A DNA stretch of 64,000 bases from Streptomyces sp. NBC_00576 (GTDB lineage: Bacteria; Actinomycetota; Actinomycetes; Streptomycetales; Streptomycetaceae), in the NCBI RefSeq assembly GCF_036345175.1, contig NZ_CP107780.1, positions 10,540,001-10,604,000 on the forward strand, written 5' to 3'. The position numbers and the translations under genes were made by a program. Below the pieces are notes generated by a model, which saw nothing but the letters and a program-made list of their open reading frames with translations, did no database searches and was not told where the DNA came from. This document shows, in pieces, positions 8,411-17,070 of this stretch; within the stretch, counting starts at the first letter, position 1; the number at the start of each line of letters is the position of its first letter.

Positions 8411-9214
8411 TCAGTCGATGAGCTCCAGGACCGTCTTGGGCCCGGCGGCGTTGACGACGTCGTCGGCGCTGGAGATGTGCCGCTGCCAGAGCTTCTCGGC
8501 CTCGTCCGCCTTGCCGGACTCGATCAGCCCGACCAGGCGCACGTGCGCGCGGTGTCCCTTGAGGGCCTGGGTCTTCTGGGCCTTGGCGTCGGTGGCGCCC
8601 ACGGTGTACGCGGCGTTGGCCCGGTCGATGATGTTGCGGAGCATGCTGCACAACAGGATCAGGGTCTGGTTGCCGGTGAGTTCGATCAGGAGCGCGTGGA
8701 AGGCGTCCTGCGCGTCGACCAGGGAGAGCGGGTCGTCCAGAGCGGCCTTCTCGGCGGCCACGGCGTCACGCAGTCGCGTGATGTCGTCCGCGGTGTGCTT
8801 GGTGGCGAGCTGGCGGGCGCAGGGCGGCTCGATGAGGGCCGCCGCGCGGTAGATGTCGCCGAGCGTGGCGCCGCGGTACTCGAGGATCAGGCCGGCGTAG
8901 CGGGCGGCGACATCCGAGTCCGGCGCGCTCACCCGGGCGCCGCCGTGGGCACCGCGGCGCACCGTGATCAGAGACTCCGACTCCAGTACGCGAAACGCTT
9001 CGCGCAGGGTCGGCCGCGAGATCCCGAACTGCTCCATCAGGCCCGACTCCGGCGGCAGCGCGTCGCCGGGGTTCAGCTCGCCCCGGACGATCTGGCGGCG
9101 CAGATGCGCGGCGACCAGCTCGGCGGTCTTCGGTACCCGCACCTGGCGTCCGACGCGGTTGCGGGACGGGGCGGGCGCGGTCGCCGTTACTGCTGCACGG
9201 GCTGCCTCGGCCAC
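8411..9214 (-). CDS. GntR-family (FCD/FadR-type) transcriptional regulator
   Basis: A 267-residue DNA-binding regulator. The N-terminal winged helix runs from KTAELVAAHLRRQIVRGELNPGD to FGISRPTLREAFRVLESESLI, the GntR signature. A C-terminal all-helical FCD effector domain follows (DAQDAFHALLIELTGN; the later HRAHVRLVGLIESGK carries conserved His). Start chosen at GTG 9214 because AGAAGGAG lies eight bases upstream. It lies between two groups of catabolic genes, with candidate operators on both sides (8338-8353, 9245-9258, 9341-9355). It is the best candidate for the regulator of the TAGATRA-motif regulon, sensing a pathway CoA ester or acid. Confidence 0.93.
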   Translation of the reverse strand: MAEAARAAVTATAPAPSRNRVGRQVRVPKTAELVAAHLRRQIVRGELNPGDALPPESGLMEQFGISRPTLREAFRVLESESLITVRRGAHGGARVSAPDSDVAARYAGLILEYRGATLGDIYRAAALIEPPCARQLATKHTADDITRLRDAVAAEKAALDDPLSLVDAQDAFHALLIELTGNQTLILLCSMLRNIIDRANAAYTVGATDAKAQKTQALKGHRAHVRLVGLIESGKADEAEKLWQRHISSADDVVNAAGPKTVLELID

Positions 9215-9244
9215 GATGCGAACTCCTTCTCGGGGATATAGCAA

Positions 9245-9258
9245 AATGAATCGTCTTA
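9245..9258. promoter_or_regulatory. Candidate operator D upstream of gntR (autoregulation)
   Basis: AATGAATCGTCTTA. Its complement TAAGACGATTCATT matches the AGATGATTCAT core of the 9341-9355 palindrome at 10 of 11 positions. It sits 31 bases upstream of the regulator's GTG. Confidence 0.4.
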
Positions 9259-9340
9259 GTGCATCGAGGATACCAGGTCAAGGGTTGGATGATCTTCTCT
9301 TCGCGGCAACAGGTCTGGTGTCCGGACCGTCGGTGGTATA

Positions 9341-9355
9341 TAGATGATTCATCTA
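9341..9355. promoter_or_regulatory. Perfect palindromic operator E (TAGATGA-T-TCATCTA)
   Basis: TAGATGATTCATCTA is a perfect dyad with 7-base arms and one central base, followed by GCTATAAA. It is the best-formed copy of the motif that recurs at catabolic promoters in this window. The downstream crotonase gene starts at 9404. Confidence 0.65.
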
Positions 9356-9403
9356 GCTATAAAGCTTGGCTGTAAGGCCAACGGGCCCGTGGGAGCCGCC
9401 TCG

Positions 9404-10231
9404 ATGACCGAGAATCCGACCCCGGTGATCCTCACCGAGCTCACCGACGACGGGGTCATGCTGCTCACGCTGAACCGGCCCGAGCGGCACAACGCCTGGA
9501 CGCTGGAGATGGAACTGCTCTACAACGAGCTGTTCGACCGGGCCGAGAAGGACCCACAGGTCCGGGCCGTGGTGCTCACCGGCGCCGGACGCAGCTTCTG
9601 TCCGGGGATGGACATGAGCGTGCTGGACGGGGCGTCCTCCGGCGCCCGCCCGTGGCCGACGGACCGACTGCCGCCGCGCACCCGTCCCATGTCCTTCCCG
9701 AAGCCCGTCGTAGCGGCCGTCAACGGCGCCTGCGCGGGCATCGGGTTCAACCAGGCGCTGATGTGCGACGTCCGGTTCGCTGTGCCGGGCGCCAAGTTCG
9801 CCGCCGCTTTCAGTGCACGTGGCCTGGTCGCCGAGGACGGTGTGTCCTGGATCCTGCCCCGGCTGGTCGGCTACGGCAACGCCGCCGATCTGCTGCTGTC
9901 CTCACGCCGGATCACCGGCACGGAGGCCCTGGCGATGGGCCTGGTCAACCGCCTGGCCGAGCCGGAGGAACTCCTCCCGGCGGCGCTCGCGTACGCGACC
10001 GAACTGGCCCGCACGGCCAGCCCGTACGCGATGTCTCTCGTCAAACGGCAGCTCGCCGACGACCAGGCCAGGACCTTCACCGAGAGCCGCGACCACGCCG
10101 CCGCCCTCCTGGCCACGGCGAAACGCGCCCCCGACTACCGCGAGGGCGTACTCAGCTTCGTCGAGCGCCGGCAGCCGGAGTTCGCGGGTCTCGGCGAGGA
10201 ATTGTCGGAGCTGGAGGAGACCTCGTCATGA
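9404..10231 (+). CDS. Enoyl-CoA hydratase/isomerase (crotonase) family protein
   Basis: 275 residues. The oxyanion segments are TGAGRSFCPGMDM and NGACAGIGFNQALMCDVRFA. The expected acidic residues lie in ARGLVAEDGVSWILPRLVG. It closely parallels the crotonase at 2.76 kb. The ATG at 9404 is chosen with GGGAG nine bases upstream; an in-frame ATG at 9344 lies inside the palindrome and is unlikely. It overlaps the DUF2889 gene by ATGA. Two related crotonases in one regulon suggest two hydration or ring-cleavage steps on similar CoA esters. Confidence 0.92.
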   Translation: MTENPTPVILTELTDDGVMLLTLNRPERHNAWTLEMELLYNELFDRAEKDPQVRAVVLTGAGRSFCPGMDMSVLDGASSGARPWPTDRLPPRTRPMSFPKPVVAAVNGACAGIGFNQALMCDVRFAVPGAKFAAAFSARGLVAEDGVSWILPRLVGYGNAADLLLSSRRITGTEALAMGLVNRLAEPEELLPAALAYATELARTASPYAMSLVKRQLADDQARTFTESRDHAAALLATAKRAPDYREGVLSFVERRQPEFAGLGEELSELEETSS

Positions 10232-10809
10232 CCCGCACCGAACTCCCACTGCACCGCCGTACCGTCGCCGTCACCGCCTACGCGGAGAAAGGCGGCGACG
10301 AGATCTCGGTCGAGGCGGAGCTGCGCGACGAGCGCCCGTGGGCCGAGCCGTCGGCCGCCGTCGTGCACCGGATGGTGCTCGCGGTGCGCGTCCGCCTCTC
10401 GGACATGGTGATCGTGGCCGCCGAAGCGGACATGCGGCGCTTTCCGCACGCCGAGTGCCCGCTCATCACACCGGTCTTCGACGGTCTGGTCGGTCTCGGC
10501 GTCGCCGCCGGGTACAACCGGGCGATCCAGGAGCGGTTCCGGGGCATCTCCGGGTGCACCCACCTGTACGAACTGGCTCGGGTGCTCGGCCCCGCGGTCG
10601 TGCAGGCGTCCCTTTCCGCCTACGTACGACGCCGTGACGCGGGTGACCCCTCCGTCGGCCCGAGCCCCACCGCGGGCGTGCTGAACAGCTGCCACATCTG
10701 GGCACCGGACGGGGTGGGCCTGCGCAAGCTCGACGCGGGCTGGCGCCCGGGGACCGGGCCACGTCCGGTCCCGCCGCTCGAGACCCTCGAACGTCAGCGG
10801 CCCAGGTAA
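10228..10809 (+). CDS. DUF2889 family protein
   Basis: A 193-residue protein of unknown function. It begins with an LHRRTVAVTAYAEKGG strand region and has a long central helical segment. GCTHLYELARVLGPAVVQ and a Cys-His pair (LNSCHIWAPDG) are typical of DUF2889 proteins, often found beside acyl-CoA catabolic genes in actinobacteria and proteobacteria. The conserved Cys/His suggest metal binding, which is unproved. Its start overlaps the crotonase stop. Its 3' end overlaps the opposite-strand GH4 remnant. Confidence 0.75.
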   Translation: MTRTELPLHRRTVAVTAYAEKGGDEISVEAELRDERPWAEPSAAVVHRMVLAVRVRLSDMVIVAAEADMRRFPHAECPLITPVFDGLVGLGVAAGYNRAIQERFRGISGCTHLYELARVLGPAVVQASLSAYVRRRDAGDPSVGPSPTAGVLNSCHIWAPDGVGLRKLDAGWRPGTGPRPVPPLETLERQRPR

Positions 10810-11435
10810 GGCGAGCTCGGGGAAGTGCCCCTGGTAGGCGTCCAGCAGACGCCTCGCGACGGCGTACGAGTCGATCAGGGGGTGGATGATCAGGGCCCTG
10901 ACGGCATGCGCGCGATCGCTGGTGGTGGCCGCCCGGATCACCGCGCGTTCGACGGCCTTGACCGAGCACACCAGACCCGTGCCGTGCTCCGGCAGCGGGG
11001 CTCCGGCGATGGAGTGGGCGTCGTTGCCGTCCACGTGGCAGGACCTCGATGACGGCGTCGTCGTCCAGGACGGGGATCCTGCCGCGATTGCGGACATTGA
11101 GGATGAGGGTGGCTTGCTCGTCCAGGGCGATGACCCGCATCAGGGTGAGGGTCACCTGCTCGTAGCCGCCGGACTCCAGATCGCAGGAGTCACGTTCCCC
11201 CAGGCCGACCGCGTCGCGGTTCTCGGCCATGTAGGTGACCTCGCGCTCCAGCCGGGTGGCGTCCCAGGCGTTCCAGGCGACGCGAGGTGCCGGCCGGGCG
11301 GCGTCGGCGGCGTCCAGGGAGTCGTAGAAACGCTGTTGCTGGGAGTGGAGGAAGGCGCCCCGAGTCTGCTCGGCGGCTCCCGCGGAGCGCACCGACTCGC
11401 GGCTGAAGTAGTAGTGACAGGATCGTGAGTCTCAT
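10794..11435 (-). pseudogene. Broken GH4 6-phospho-beta-glucosidase-like gene
   Basis: Starts with MRLTIL, the GH4 N-terminus, directly after the DeoR gene (ATGA overlap). It then jumps in another frame to HYYFSRESVRSAGAAEQTRG, so most of the NAD-binding half is deleted. The C-terminal half is recognisable: YEQVTLTLMRVIALDEQATL, then LNVRNRGRIPVLDDDAVIEV. A frameshift near 11040 leads to PEHGTGLVCSVKAVERAVI. A second frameshift (extra T at about 10807-10810) precedes the expected last residues YLGR and stop. An intact GH4 enzyme has about 420-450 residues. This copy cannot encode an active enzyme. Confidence 0.85.
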
Positions 11436-12184
11436 ACTTCGATCACCTCAACTCCGGCCTCGCGCAGCCGATTGCAGGTCTTCTCGTCCCCCGGGGCGTT
11501 GGTCACCACGATGTCGAGCTCCTCCGGACCGCACACCCGGGCCATACCGGTGCCGGGAAACTTTCCGGCGTCCGCGACCAGGACCACCTGGGCGCTGGCG
11601 GCGATCATCGCCCGTTTGACGGGCACCTCGACGGCGGTGGTGTCCAGCACCTGCCCGTCGGGGCGGACCCCGCTGGTGCCGAGGAACAGCCGGTCGGCGT
11701 GGACCTGGCGCAGGTTGTCCTCGGTGAGGAAACCGACCAGCGAACGGTAGTCGCGCCGCACCACGCCGCCCAGCAGGATCAGCTGGACGTCCTTGTCGTC
11801 CTGGAGTTCCTCGTAGACGGCCAGGTTGCTGGTGATCACGGTCAGGGACCGGCCGTGCAGTTGGCGGGCCACCCGGTGAGCGGTGGTGCCGATGTCGAGC
11901 AGCACGGTCTCGCCGTCCCTGACGAGGTTTGCGCACCAGGCGGCCAGGGCGTCCTTCGCCTCGACCCGGATGCCCGCCACGTCGGCGAACGGGTCGTCCT
12001 CGCCCACGACGGGGGCGGCACCGCCGTAGACCCTCTTGAGCAGTCCCTCGTCCTCCAGTTGTGCGAGGTCGCGCCGGATCGTGGCCTCACTCGCCCCGAC
12101 CTTCTCGGCCAGGGCGACCACCGACGTGGGCCCGTCCGTGCGCAGGGAGCGCAGGATCAGCTGATGTCTTCGGTCAGGGAGCAT
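11432..12184 (-). CDS. DeoR-family transcriptional regulator of sugar locus
   Basis: 250 residues. The N-terminal DeoR helix-turn-helix is RRHQLILRSLRTDG followed by SEATIRRDLAQLEDEGLLKRVYGGA. A C-terminal ISOCOT sugar-phosphate sensor domain follows (LLDIGTTAHRVARQL, GTSGVRPDGQVLDTTAVEV, VVLVADAGKF). It is divergent from the sugar ABC importer at 12.5-15.7 kb and upstream of the broken GH4 gene on the same strand. Its original role was probably to repress importer and glycosidase until a sugar phosphate appears. Confidence 0.93.
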   Translation of the reverse strand: MLPDRRHQLILRSLRTDGPTSVVALAEKVGASEATIRRDLAQLEDEGLLKRVYGGAAPVVGEDDPFADVAGIRVEAKDALAAWCANLVRDGETVLLDIGTTAHRVARQLHGRSLTVITSNLAVYEELQDDKDVQLILLGGVVRRDYRSLVGFLTEDNLRQVHADRLFLGTSGVRPDGQVLDTTAVEVPVKRAMIAASAQVVLVADAGKFPGTGMARVCGPEELDIVVTNAPGDEKTCNRLREAGVEVIEV

Positions 12185-12250
12185 GCGCAGACCATACTCG
12201 CGAACTCTCCAAACTCAAGCAAAGTCGCGCATGAATGTCTCGATACTCGC

Positions 12251-12264
12251 TTGACCCTTGTCAA
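12251..12264. promoter_or_regulatory. Inverted repeat TTGAC-N4-GTCAA in divergent promoter region
   Basis: TTGACCCTTGTCAA is an exact dyad between the DeoR gene and the sugar-binding protein gene, 67 bases upstream of the deoR start. It may be an operator, or the left arm a -35 element. In the rest of 12185-12544 I see no gene. Confidence 0.4.
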
Positions 12265-12544
12265 ACCCGCGCACCGGGTGCACTCTCTTGCGTAATTCGG
12301 AGCCCAGGTCCGGACCCCACTCCGGTCGGCCGAAGCGGACGTACGGCATATACCGCCGTCACGGACGCGTCGGCACCGTCTGAGAGGACCAGGTCGCACA
12401 CCCCGGGTGGCTGAAGGGTTACCCACCCACGCCGATGCTCTTCAGCCACCCGGCCTTCTGCCGCGCCCCCGCCGCGGCCCACGACTCGCAGGTCCTGCCG
12501 GACATGCCGGACACGCCGAACCCACCGAAATCCAGGAGAAGAAC

Positions 12545-13822
12545 GTGGACCTTTCCCGCAGACGATTCCTTCAGGCCGCCGTACTGACGGCCGCCGCGGG
12601 CGGCGCCACCGCTGCGTGCGGCGGCGGCTCCGGATCGAGCGGCAGCAAGGACAGCAAGAACCTGGCCCTCTGGTACTGGTCGGGCGGCCTGAGCGACAAG
12701 GTCGTCGCGGACGCCAAGAAGCACTTCTCCGACATCAGCCTCAAGACCTCCACGGTCGGCGGCGACTTCAAGACCAAGCTGCTCACCGGCCTCAGGGCCG
12801 CTCAGTCCGCGCCGGACATCACCGGTGTCAAGGGCGAGGACATCGCCTCCTTCCTGCCGAACGCCGACCGCTTCGTCGACCTGAAGACCGTCGGCGCGGA
12901 CAAACTGGTCCCGCAGTACCTGTCGTGGAAGCTGAAGCAGGCCACCACGCAGGACGGCAAGCTCATCGGCTTCCCGATCGACATCGGCCCCTGCGCCACC
13001 TTCTACCGCGAGGACCTCTTCGCGAAGGCGGGGCTGCCCACCGACCCGGCCAAGGTCTCCTCCGAACTGTCCACGTGGGACGACTACTTCAAGGCGGGCG
13101 TCGAACTGCACAAGGCGGTCCCGAAGACCTTCCTGATCAACAACATCGGCTCGGTCTTCTCGATGATGATCGGCCAGGGCACCCAGCGGTTCATCGACGA
13201 GGACAACAAGTTCATCGGCGACCAGGACCACATCCGCACCGCCTGGACCACCGCCGTGAAGCCCTACACCCTCGGCATCGACGCCAAGATCAACGACAAC
13301 ACGTGGAATGCCGCGATCAGCAACGGCGCTCTGGGCACCGAGATCGGCGCCGCCTGGCACGCGCTGGACATCAGCAACGCCGCCCCGGGCACCAAGGGCA
13401 ACTGGCGGGTGGCGAGCCTGCCGGGAGGGCCGTCCAACCTCGGCGGGTCCTTCCTGGCGATCCCCGCGACCAGCGGCAACCCCGAAGAGGCCTTCAAAAT
13501 CATCAGCTGGATCCTCAGCCCGGAGAACCAGGCCCGCGGCTTCACCGACGCCGCGCTGTTCCCGACCGCCCCGGCCGCGTACAAGCTGCCCGCGCTGACC
13601 GGCGGCGACGCCTTCTTCGGCGGCCAGAAGACCATCGAGATCTTCGGTCCGGCGGCCGAGAAGATCCCCACGGCCTACGAGGCGCCGGCCGACGCGGCGG
13701 TCTCCGCGCCCTTCTTCAGTGAGCTGACCAGCATCGAGGCCAAGGGCAAGGACCCCGACGAGGCCTGGAGGGACGCGGTGAGCCAGGCCAAGCAGATCGC
13801 CGAGCGCCAGGGAGTGAAGTGA
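12545..13822 (+). CDS. Sugar ABC transporter substrate-binding lipoprotein
   Basis: A 425-residue family-1 extracellular solute-binding protein. The N-terminus SRRRFLQAAVLTAAAGGATAACGG combines a twin-arginine motif with a lipobox (A-A-C), so it is probably Tat-exported and lipid-anchored. The GTG at 12545 follows AGGAGA by six bases. Conserved body segments include WDDYFKAGVEL and PEEAFKIISWILSPENQARGF. It is followed two bases later by the permease genes. It captures a sugar or oligosaccharide outside the cell. No ATPase is encoded here, so a shared MsiK-type ATPase elsewhere is likely, as known for Streptomyces sugar importers. Confidence 0.93.
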   Translation: MDLSRRRFLQAAVLTAAAGGATAACGGGSGSSGSKDSKNLALWYWSGGLSDKVVADAKKHFSDISLKTSTVGGDFKTKLLTGLRAAQSAPDITGVKGEDIASFLPNADRFVDLKTVGADKLVPQYLSWKLKQATTQDGKLIGFPIDIGPCATFYREDLFAKAGLPTDPAKVSSELSTWDDYFKAGVELHKAVPKTFLINNIGSVFSMMIGQGTQRFIDEDNKFIGDQDHIRTAWTTAVKPYTLGIDAKINDNTWNAAISNGALGTEIGAAWHALDISNAAPGTKGNWRVASLPGGPSNLGGSFLAIPATSGNPEEAFKIISWILSPENQARGFTDAALFPTAPAAYKLPALTGGDAFFGGQKTIEIFGPAAEKIPTAYEAPADAAVSAPFFSELTSIEAKGKDPDEAWRDAVSQAKQIAERQGVK

Positions 13823-13823
13823 C

Positions 13824-14882
13824 ATGTCGTCAACCCCGGTAGCCGGCCCGGCGCCCACCGGCCCGACCTCCGGACCCGACACCGGCCTCGCCCGCCGACC
13901 GGCTCCGGACCTCCCGCGCGGCGGTCCGGGCCGGCCCGGCCGCCGGATCCGGCCGGTGTCGGCCGGGACCCGGCCCGGGCCGCGACGGCGGGTCGCCAGG
14001 CACTGGCCGCAGTACCTGGCCATCTCGCCCTATTACTTGATCTTCTCGGTCTTCATGCTCTTCCCGGTGATCTACACCGTGTACCTGGCGTTCCAGAAGT
14101 GGGACGGCATCGGGGACATGCACTTCGTCGGATTCCAGCAGTTCCGCTTCCTCTGGGACGACCCGATCTTCTGGATGTCCATCCGCAACACGCTGGTCAT
14201 CTGGGTGCTGTCCACGGTGCCCATGCTCTGCCTCGCGCTGGTGCTCGCGGTGCTGGTGAACTCCACCAAGCGCCTCACGGCCTTCTACCGGGTCGCCCTC
14301 TTCATCCCCAGCATCACCTCGCTGGTGGCCATCGCGATCTTCTTCGGCGCGATCTTCAGCAACAACTTCGGCCTGATCAACGCCATCCTGAGGTCGCTGC
14401 ACGTGTCGGCCGTGCCGTGGATGAGCAACGAGTGGACGATCAAGCTGGTGATCGCCGCGTTGATGACCTGGCAGTGGACCGGCTACAACGCGATCATCTA
14501 CCTGGCCGGCCTCCAGGCGATCCCCTCGGAGGTCTACGAGGCGGCCCGGATGGACGGGGCCGGCCCGGCCCGGATCTTCTTCTCGATCACGATCCCGCTG
14601 CTGCGGCCCATCATCCTGTTCACCGTGGTGGTCTCCACCGTCACCGGTCTGCAGAGCTTCACCGAACCACAGGTGCTGTTCGGCAGCGAGGCGGCCACCA
14701 ACCCCAACTCCGGCGGACCGGGCCAGGCCGGTCTGACCACGTTGCTGTACTTCTACCACCAGGCCTTCGACAACAACGACTTCGGCTACGGGGCCGCCAT
14801 CGTCTGGGCCTTCTTCCTGCTGATCCTGCTCATCGTCCTCGTCAACTGGCGTCTGGTGCAGCGTAAGGAGCGACGGCCATGA
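13824..14882 (+). CDS. Sugar ABC transporter permease (MalF-like)
   Basis: 352 residues with a long, basic, Pro-rich cytoplasmic N-terminus (about 60 residues) and six predicted membrane segments (ISPYYLIFSVFMLFPVIYTVYLAF onward). The EAA loop is EVYEAARMDGAGPARIFFSITIPLL, the contact site for the ATPase. It starts one base after the binding-protein stop and overlaps the second permease by ATGA. Confidence 0.93.
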   Translation: MSSTPVAGPAPTGPTSGPDTGLARRPAPDLPRGGPGRPGRRIRPVSAGTRPGPRRRVARHWPQYLAISPYYLIFSVFMLFPVIYTVYLAFQKWDGIGDMHFVGFQQFRFLWDDPIFWMSIRNTLVIWVLSTVPMLCLALVLAVLVNSTKRLTAFYRVALFIPSITSLVAIAIFFGAIFSNNFGLINAILRSLHVSAVPWMSNEWTIKLVIAALMTWQWTGYNAIIYLAGLQAIPSEVYEAARMDGAGPARIFFSITIPLLRPIILFTVVVSTVTGLQSFTEPQVLFGSEAATNPNSGGPGQAGLTTLLYFYHQAFDNNDFGYGAAIVWAFFLLILLIVLVNWRLVQRKERRP

Positions 14883-15712
14883 ACGGCATGAACCGCAAGC
14901 GCGTCCGGGGGCTGAGCGTCCATGTCATCCTGATGTTCGGCGTGGTCATCTCGGTGTTCCCGTTCTACTGGATCGTCGTCATGGCGACGAACACCTCGCA
15001 GGACATCTACAGCTATCCGCCGAAGCTGTGGTTCGGCGGAAATCTGGTGACCAACATCCAGCACCTGTTCGACAGGATGGACTTCTTCGGGTCGCTGTTC
15101 AACACGGTGGTCGTCGCGGTCTGTACGACGCTCCTGGTGCTGTTCTTCGACTCGCTGGCCGCCTTCGCCTTCGCCAAGTACGACTTCCCCGGCAAGAAGT
15201 TCTTCTTCGGCGTGCTGCTGTCGATGTACCTCCTGCCGACCCAGCTGGCGATCATCCCGCAGTACGAGATCATGGTGCAGCTGGGCTGGCTGGGCACCCT
15301 CAAGGCGCTCATCGTGCCGGCCGCCGCCAACGCCTTCGGCATCTTCTGGATGCGTCAGTACACCACCACCAGCGTCCCCGACGAACTGCTGGACGCCGCC
15401 CGCATCGAGGGCGCCGGCTTCTTCCGGCTGTACTGGCACGTGGTGCTGCCGTGCGTGCGCCCGGCCCTGGCGTTCCTCGGCATCTACACCTTCATCGCCG
15501 CGTGGAACGACTACATCCTGCCGCTCGTGATGCTGGTGAACCCCGACCGCCTCACCCTCCAGGTGGCGCTGGCCCAGCTGTACGCCGGCCACTCCACCGA
15601 CTACAGCATGGTGATGGCAGGGGTTCTGCTGTCGGTCATCCCGCTGGTGCTGGTGTTCACCTTCTTCGCACGCGGGTTCATCGCCGACGCGACCAAGGGG
15701 GCCCTGCGCTGA
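14879..15712 (+). CDS. Sugar ABC transporter permease (MalG-like)
   Basis: 277 residues and six membrane segments. The EAA motif is ELLDAARIEGAGFFRLYWHVVLP. The N-terminal VHVILMFGVVISVFPFYWIVVMATNT is characteristic of MalG-type carbohydrate permeases. It overlaps the preceding permease by ATGA, giving a heterodimeric transmembrane pore. It is the last gene of the importer operon and converges on the acyl-CoA dehydrogenase gene. Confidence 0.93.
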   Translation: MNGMNRKRVRGLSVHVILMFGVVISVFPFYWIVVMATNTSQDIYSYPPKLWFGGNLVTNIQHLFDRMDFFGSLFNTVVVAVCTTLLVLFFDSLAAFAFAKYDFPGKKFFFGVLLSMYLLPTQLAIIPQYEIMVQLGWLGTLKALIVPAAANAFGIFWMRQYTTTSVPDELLDAARIEGAGFFRLYWHVVLPCVRPALAFLGIYTFIAAWNDYILPLVMLVNPDRLTLQVALAQLYAGHSTDYSMVMAGVLLSVIPLVLVFTFFARGFIADATKGALR

Positions 15713-15739
15713 CGGCGACCGGTGGCCGGCGACCGTTGA

Positions 15740-16957
15740 TCAGGCTCTCGGCTCGCGCGGCAGCCCCAGCACCTTCTCCGCGAGGATGTTCCGCTGCACC
15801 TGTGAGGTCCCCGCGTAGATGGTGCCCGAGCGCGCGATGAGGTACGTCGTCGACCAGGACGCCGAGGAGTTCGCGGCGCCCGGGTCGTCGGTCCGGTAGG
15901 TGCGCAGGGGCGGCCTGCCGACCGGTACCTGGCCGTGCAGGCCCATGATGTCCATCGCCAGGTCGGTGACCTTGGTGTGGTACTCGCTCCAGAACAGCTT
16001 GGCGATCGACGACTCGGGGCCCGGCTCGGCGCCCTTGAGCCAGCCGGTGAGGATCCGGTAGCCGAGGTAGCGCATGATCTCGACCTTGGACCAGCACCAG
16101 GCGATCCGCTGCCGGATGACGGGGTCGTTGTCCTTGCCGTACAGACGGGCCAACTCGACGAGACGTTCGACCTCCGCCTTGAAGAGGACGGGATTCGTCG
16201 CCGCCTCCTCCCCGCGCTCCACACCCAGCAGGCTCTGGGCGACGGTCCAGCCGTTGTCGACTCCGCCGACGACGAGGTCGGCGCGGGTGCGGGCGCCGCT
16301 GAAGAACACCTCGTTGAAGTGCAGTTGCCCGCTCATCATGCGGAACGGCCGCACCTCGACGCCGGGCTGGTCGAGCGGGACGAGGAGGAAGGAAATACCG
16401 CTGTGCCTGGACGCGTCCCGGTTCGTACGGGCCAGGACGAAGATCCAGTCGCTGTGGTGGGCGCCGGAGGTCCACACCTTCTGGCCGTCGATCACCCACT
16501 GCTCGCCGTCCCGTACGGCACGCGTCGTGAGCGACGCCAGGTCCGAACCGGCGTCCGGCTCCGAGTAGCCCTGGCACCAGGTGTCCTCACCGCTGAGGAT
16601 GCGGGGCAGGAAGTGGGCCTTCTGCTCCTCCGTGCCCCACCGCAGCAGCGTGTTCGCCAGCATCTTCACGCCGAAGGTGTCCTGCGGGAGCCCGAACGGC
16701 ACACCGGCCAGAGCGAGTTCCTCCATCAGGACGACCTGATGGAGCTTGGACAGGCCGCGTCCGCCGTACTGCTCGGGCCAGGTGAGGGAGAGGTACCGGC
16801 GCTCGGCGAGCAGTCGGCGCCAGTCCCGGGCGAAGGCCCAGGCCGTCTCCTCGTCGAGGGCGCCGATGCCCTTCCAGTCCGGCGGCAGCGTCTCGGTGAG
16901 GAACTCCCTGACCTCGGTGCGGAACGCCTCGGCCTCCGGGGGATAACTGATGTCCAC
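15740..16957 (-). CDS. Acyl-CoA dehydrogenase
   Basis: FAD-dependent 2,3-dehydrogenation of an acyl-CoA. 405 residues. FAD/substrate motifs are CQGYSEPDAGSDLASL and WVIDGQKVWTSGAHHSDW. The C-terminal segment GTSQVQRNILAEKVLGLP is the usual ACAD ending. The type resembles actinobacterial FadE proteins of steroid and bulky-acid catabolism, where two different subunits often form heterotetramers; only one ACAD gene is present here. It is divergent from the SDR-thiolase operon, with a shared AT-rich promoter region containing the TAGATAA half-site. Confidence 0.92.
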   Translation of the reverse strand: MDISYPPEAEAFRTEVREFLTETLPPDWKGIGALDEETAWAFARDWRRLLAERRYLSLTWPEQYGGRGLSKLHQVVLMEELALAGVPFGLPQDTFGVKMLANTLLRWGTEEQKAHFLPRILSGEDTWCQGYSEPDAGSDLASLTTRAVRDGEQWVIDGQKVWTSGAHHSDWIFVLARTNRDASRHSGISFLLVPLDQPGVEVRPFRMMSGQLHFNEVFFSGARTRADLVVGGVDNGWTVAQSLLGVERGEEAATNPVLFKAEVERLVELARLYGKDNDPVIRQRIAWCWSKVEIMRYLGYRILTGWLKGAEPGPESSIAKLFWSEYHTKVTDLAMDIMGLHGQVPVGRPPLRTYRTDDPGAANSSASWSTTYLIARSGTIYAGTSQVQRNILAEKVLGLPREPRA

Positions 16958-17018
16958 CTGGCTTCTCTCCTCGTCCGGCCCCGCTCACACAGCTCATCGC
17001 TGTATTGATTGTTTCAGC

Positions 17019-17033
17019 ATAATAGGTTATCTA
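17019..17033. promoter_or_regulatory. Candidate operator F between ACAD and SDR-thiolase operon
   Basis: Around ATAATAGGTTATCTA; the complement contains TAGATAACCTATTAT with an exact TAGATAA half-site. The surrounding 17001-17043 is unusually AT-rich and serves both divergent genes. Confidence 0.45.
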
Positions 17034-17070
17034 TTTGAGAGGAATAGCGTCGAGCCAGGGGCGGGCTGAC

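Noticed and set aside
12419..14023. 534-codon open frame on the minus strand over the sugar-binding protein
   Set aside because: Antisense shadow of a clear ABC binding protein and permease; Gly/Arg/Val-rich with no family pattern.
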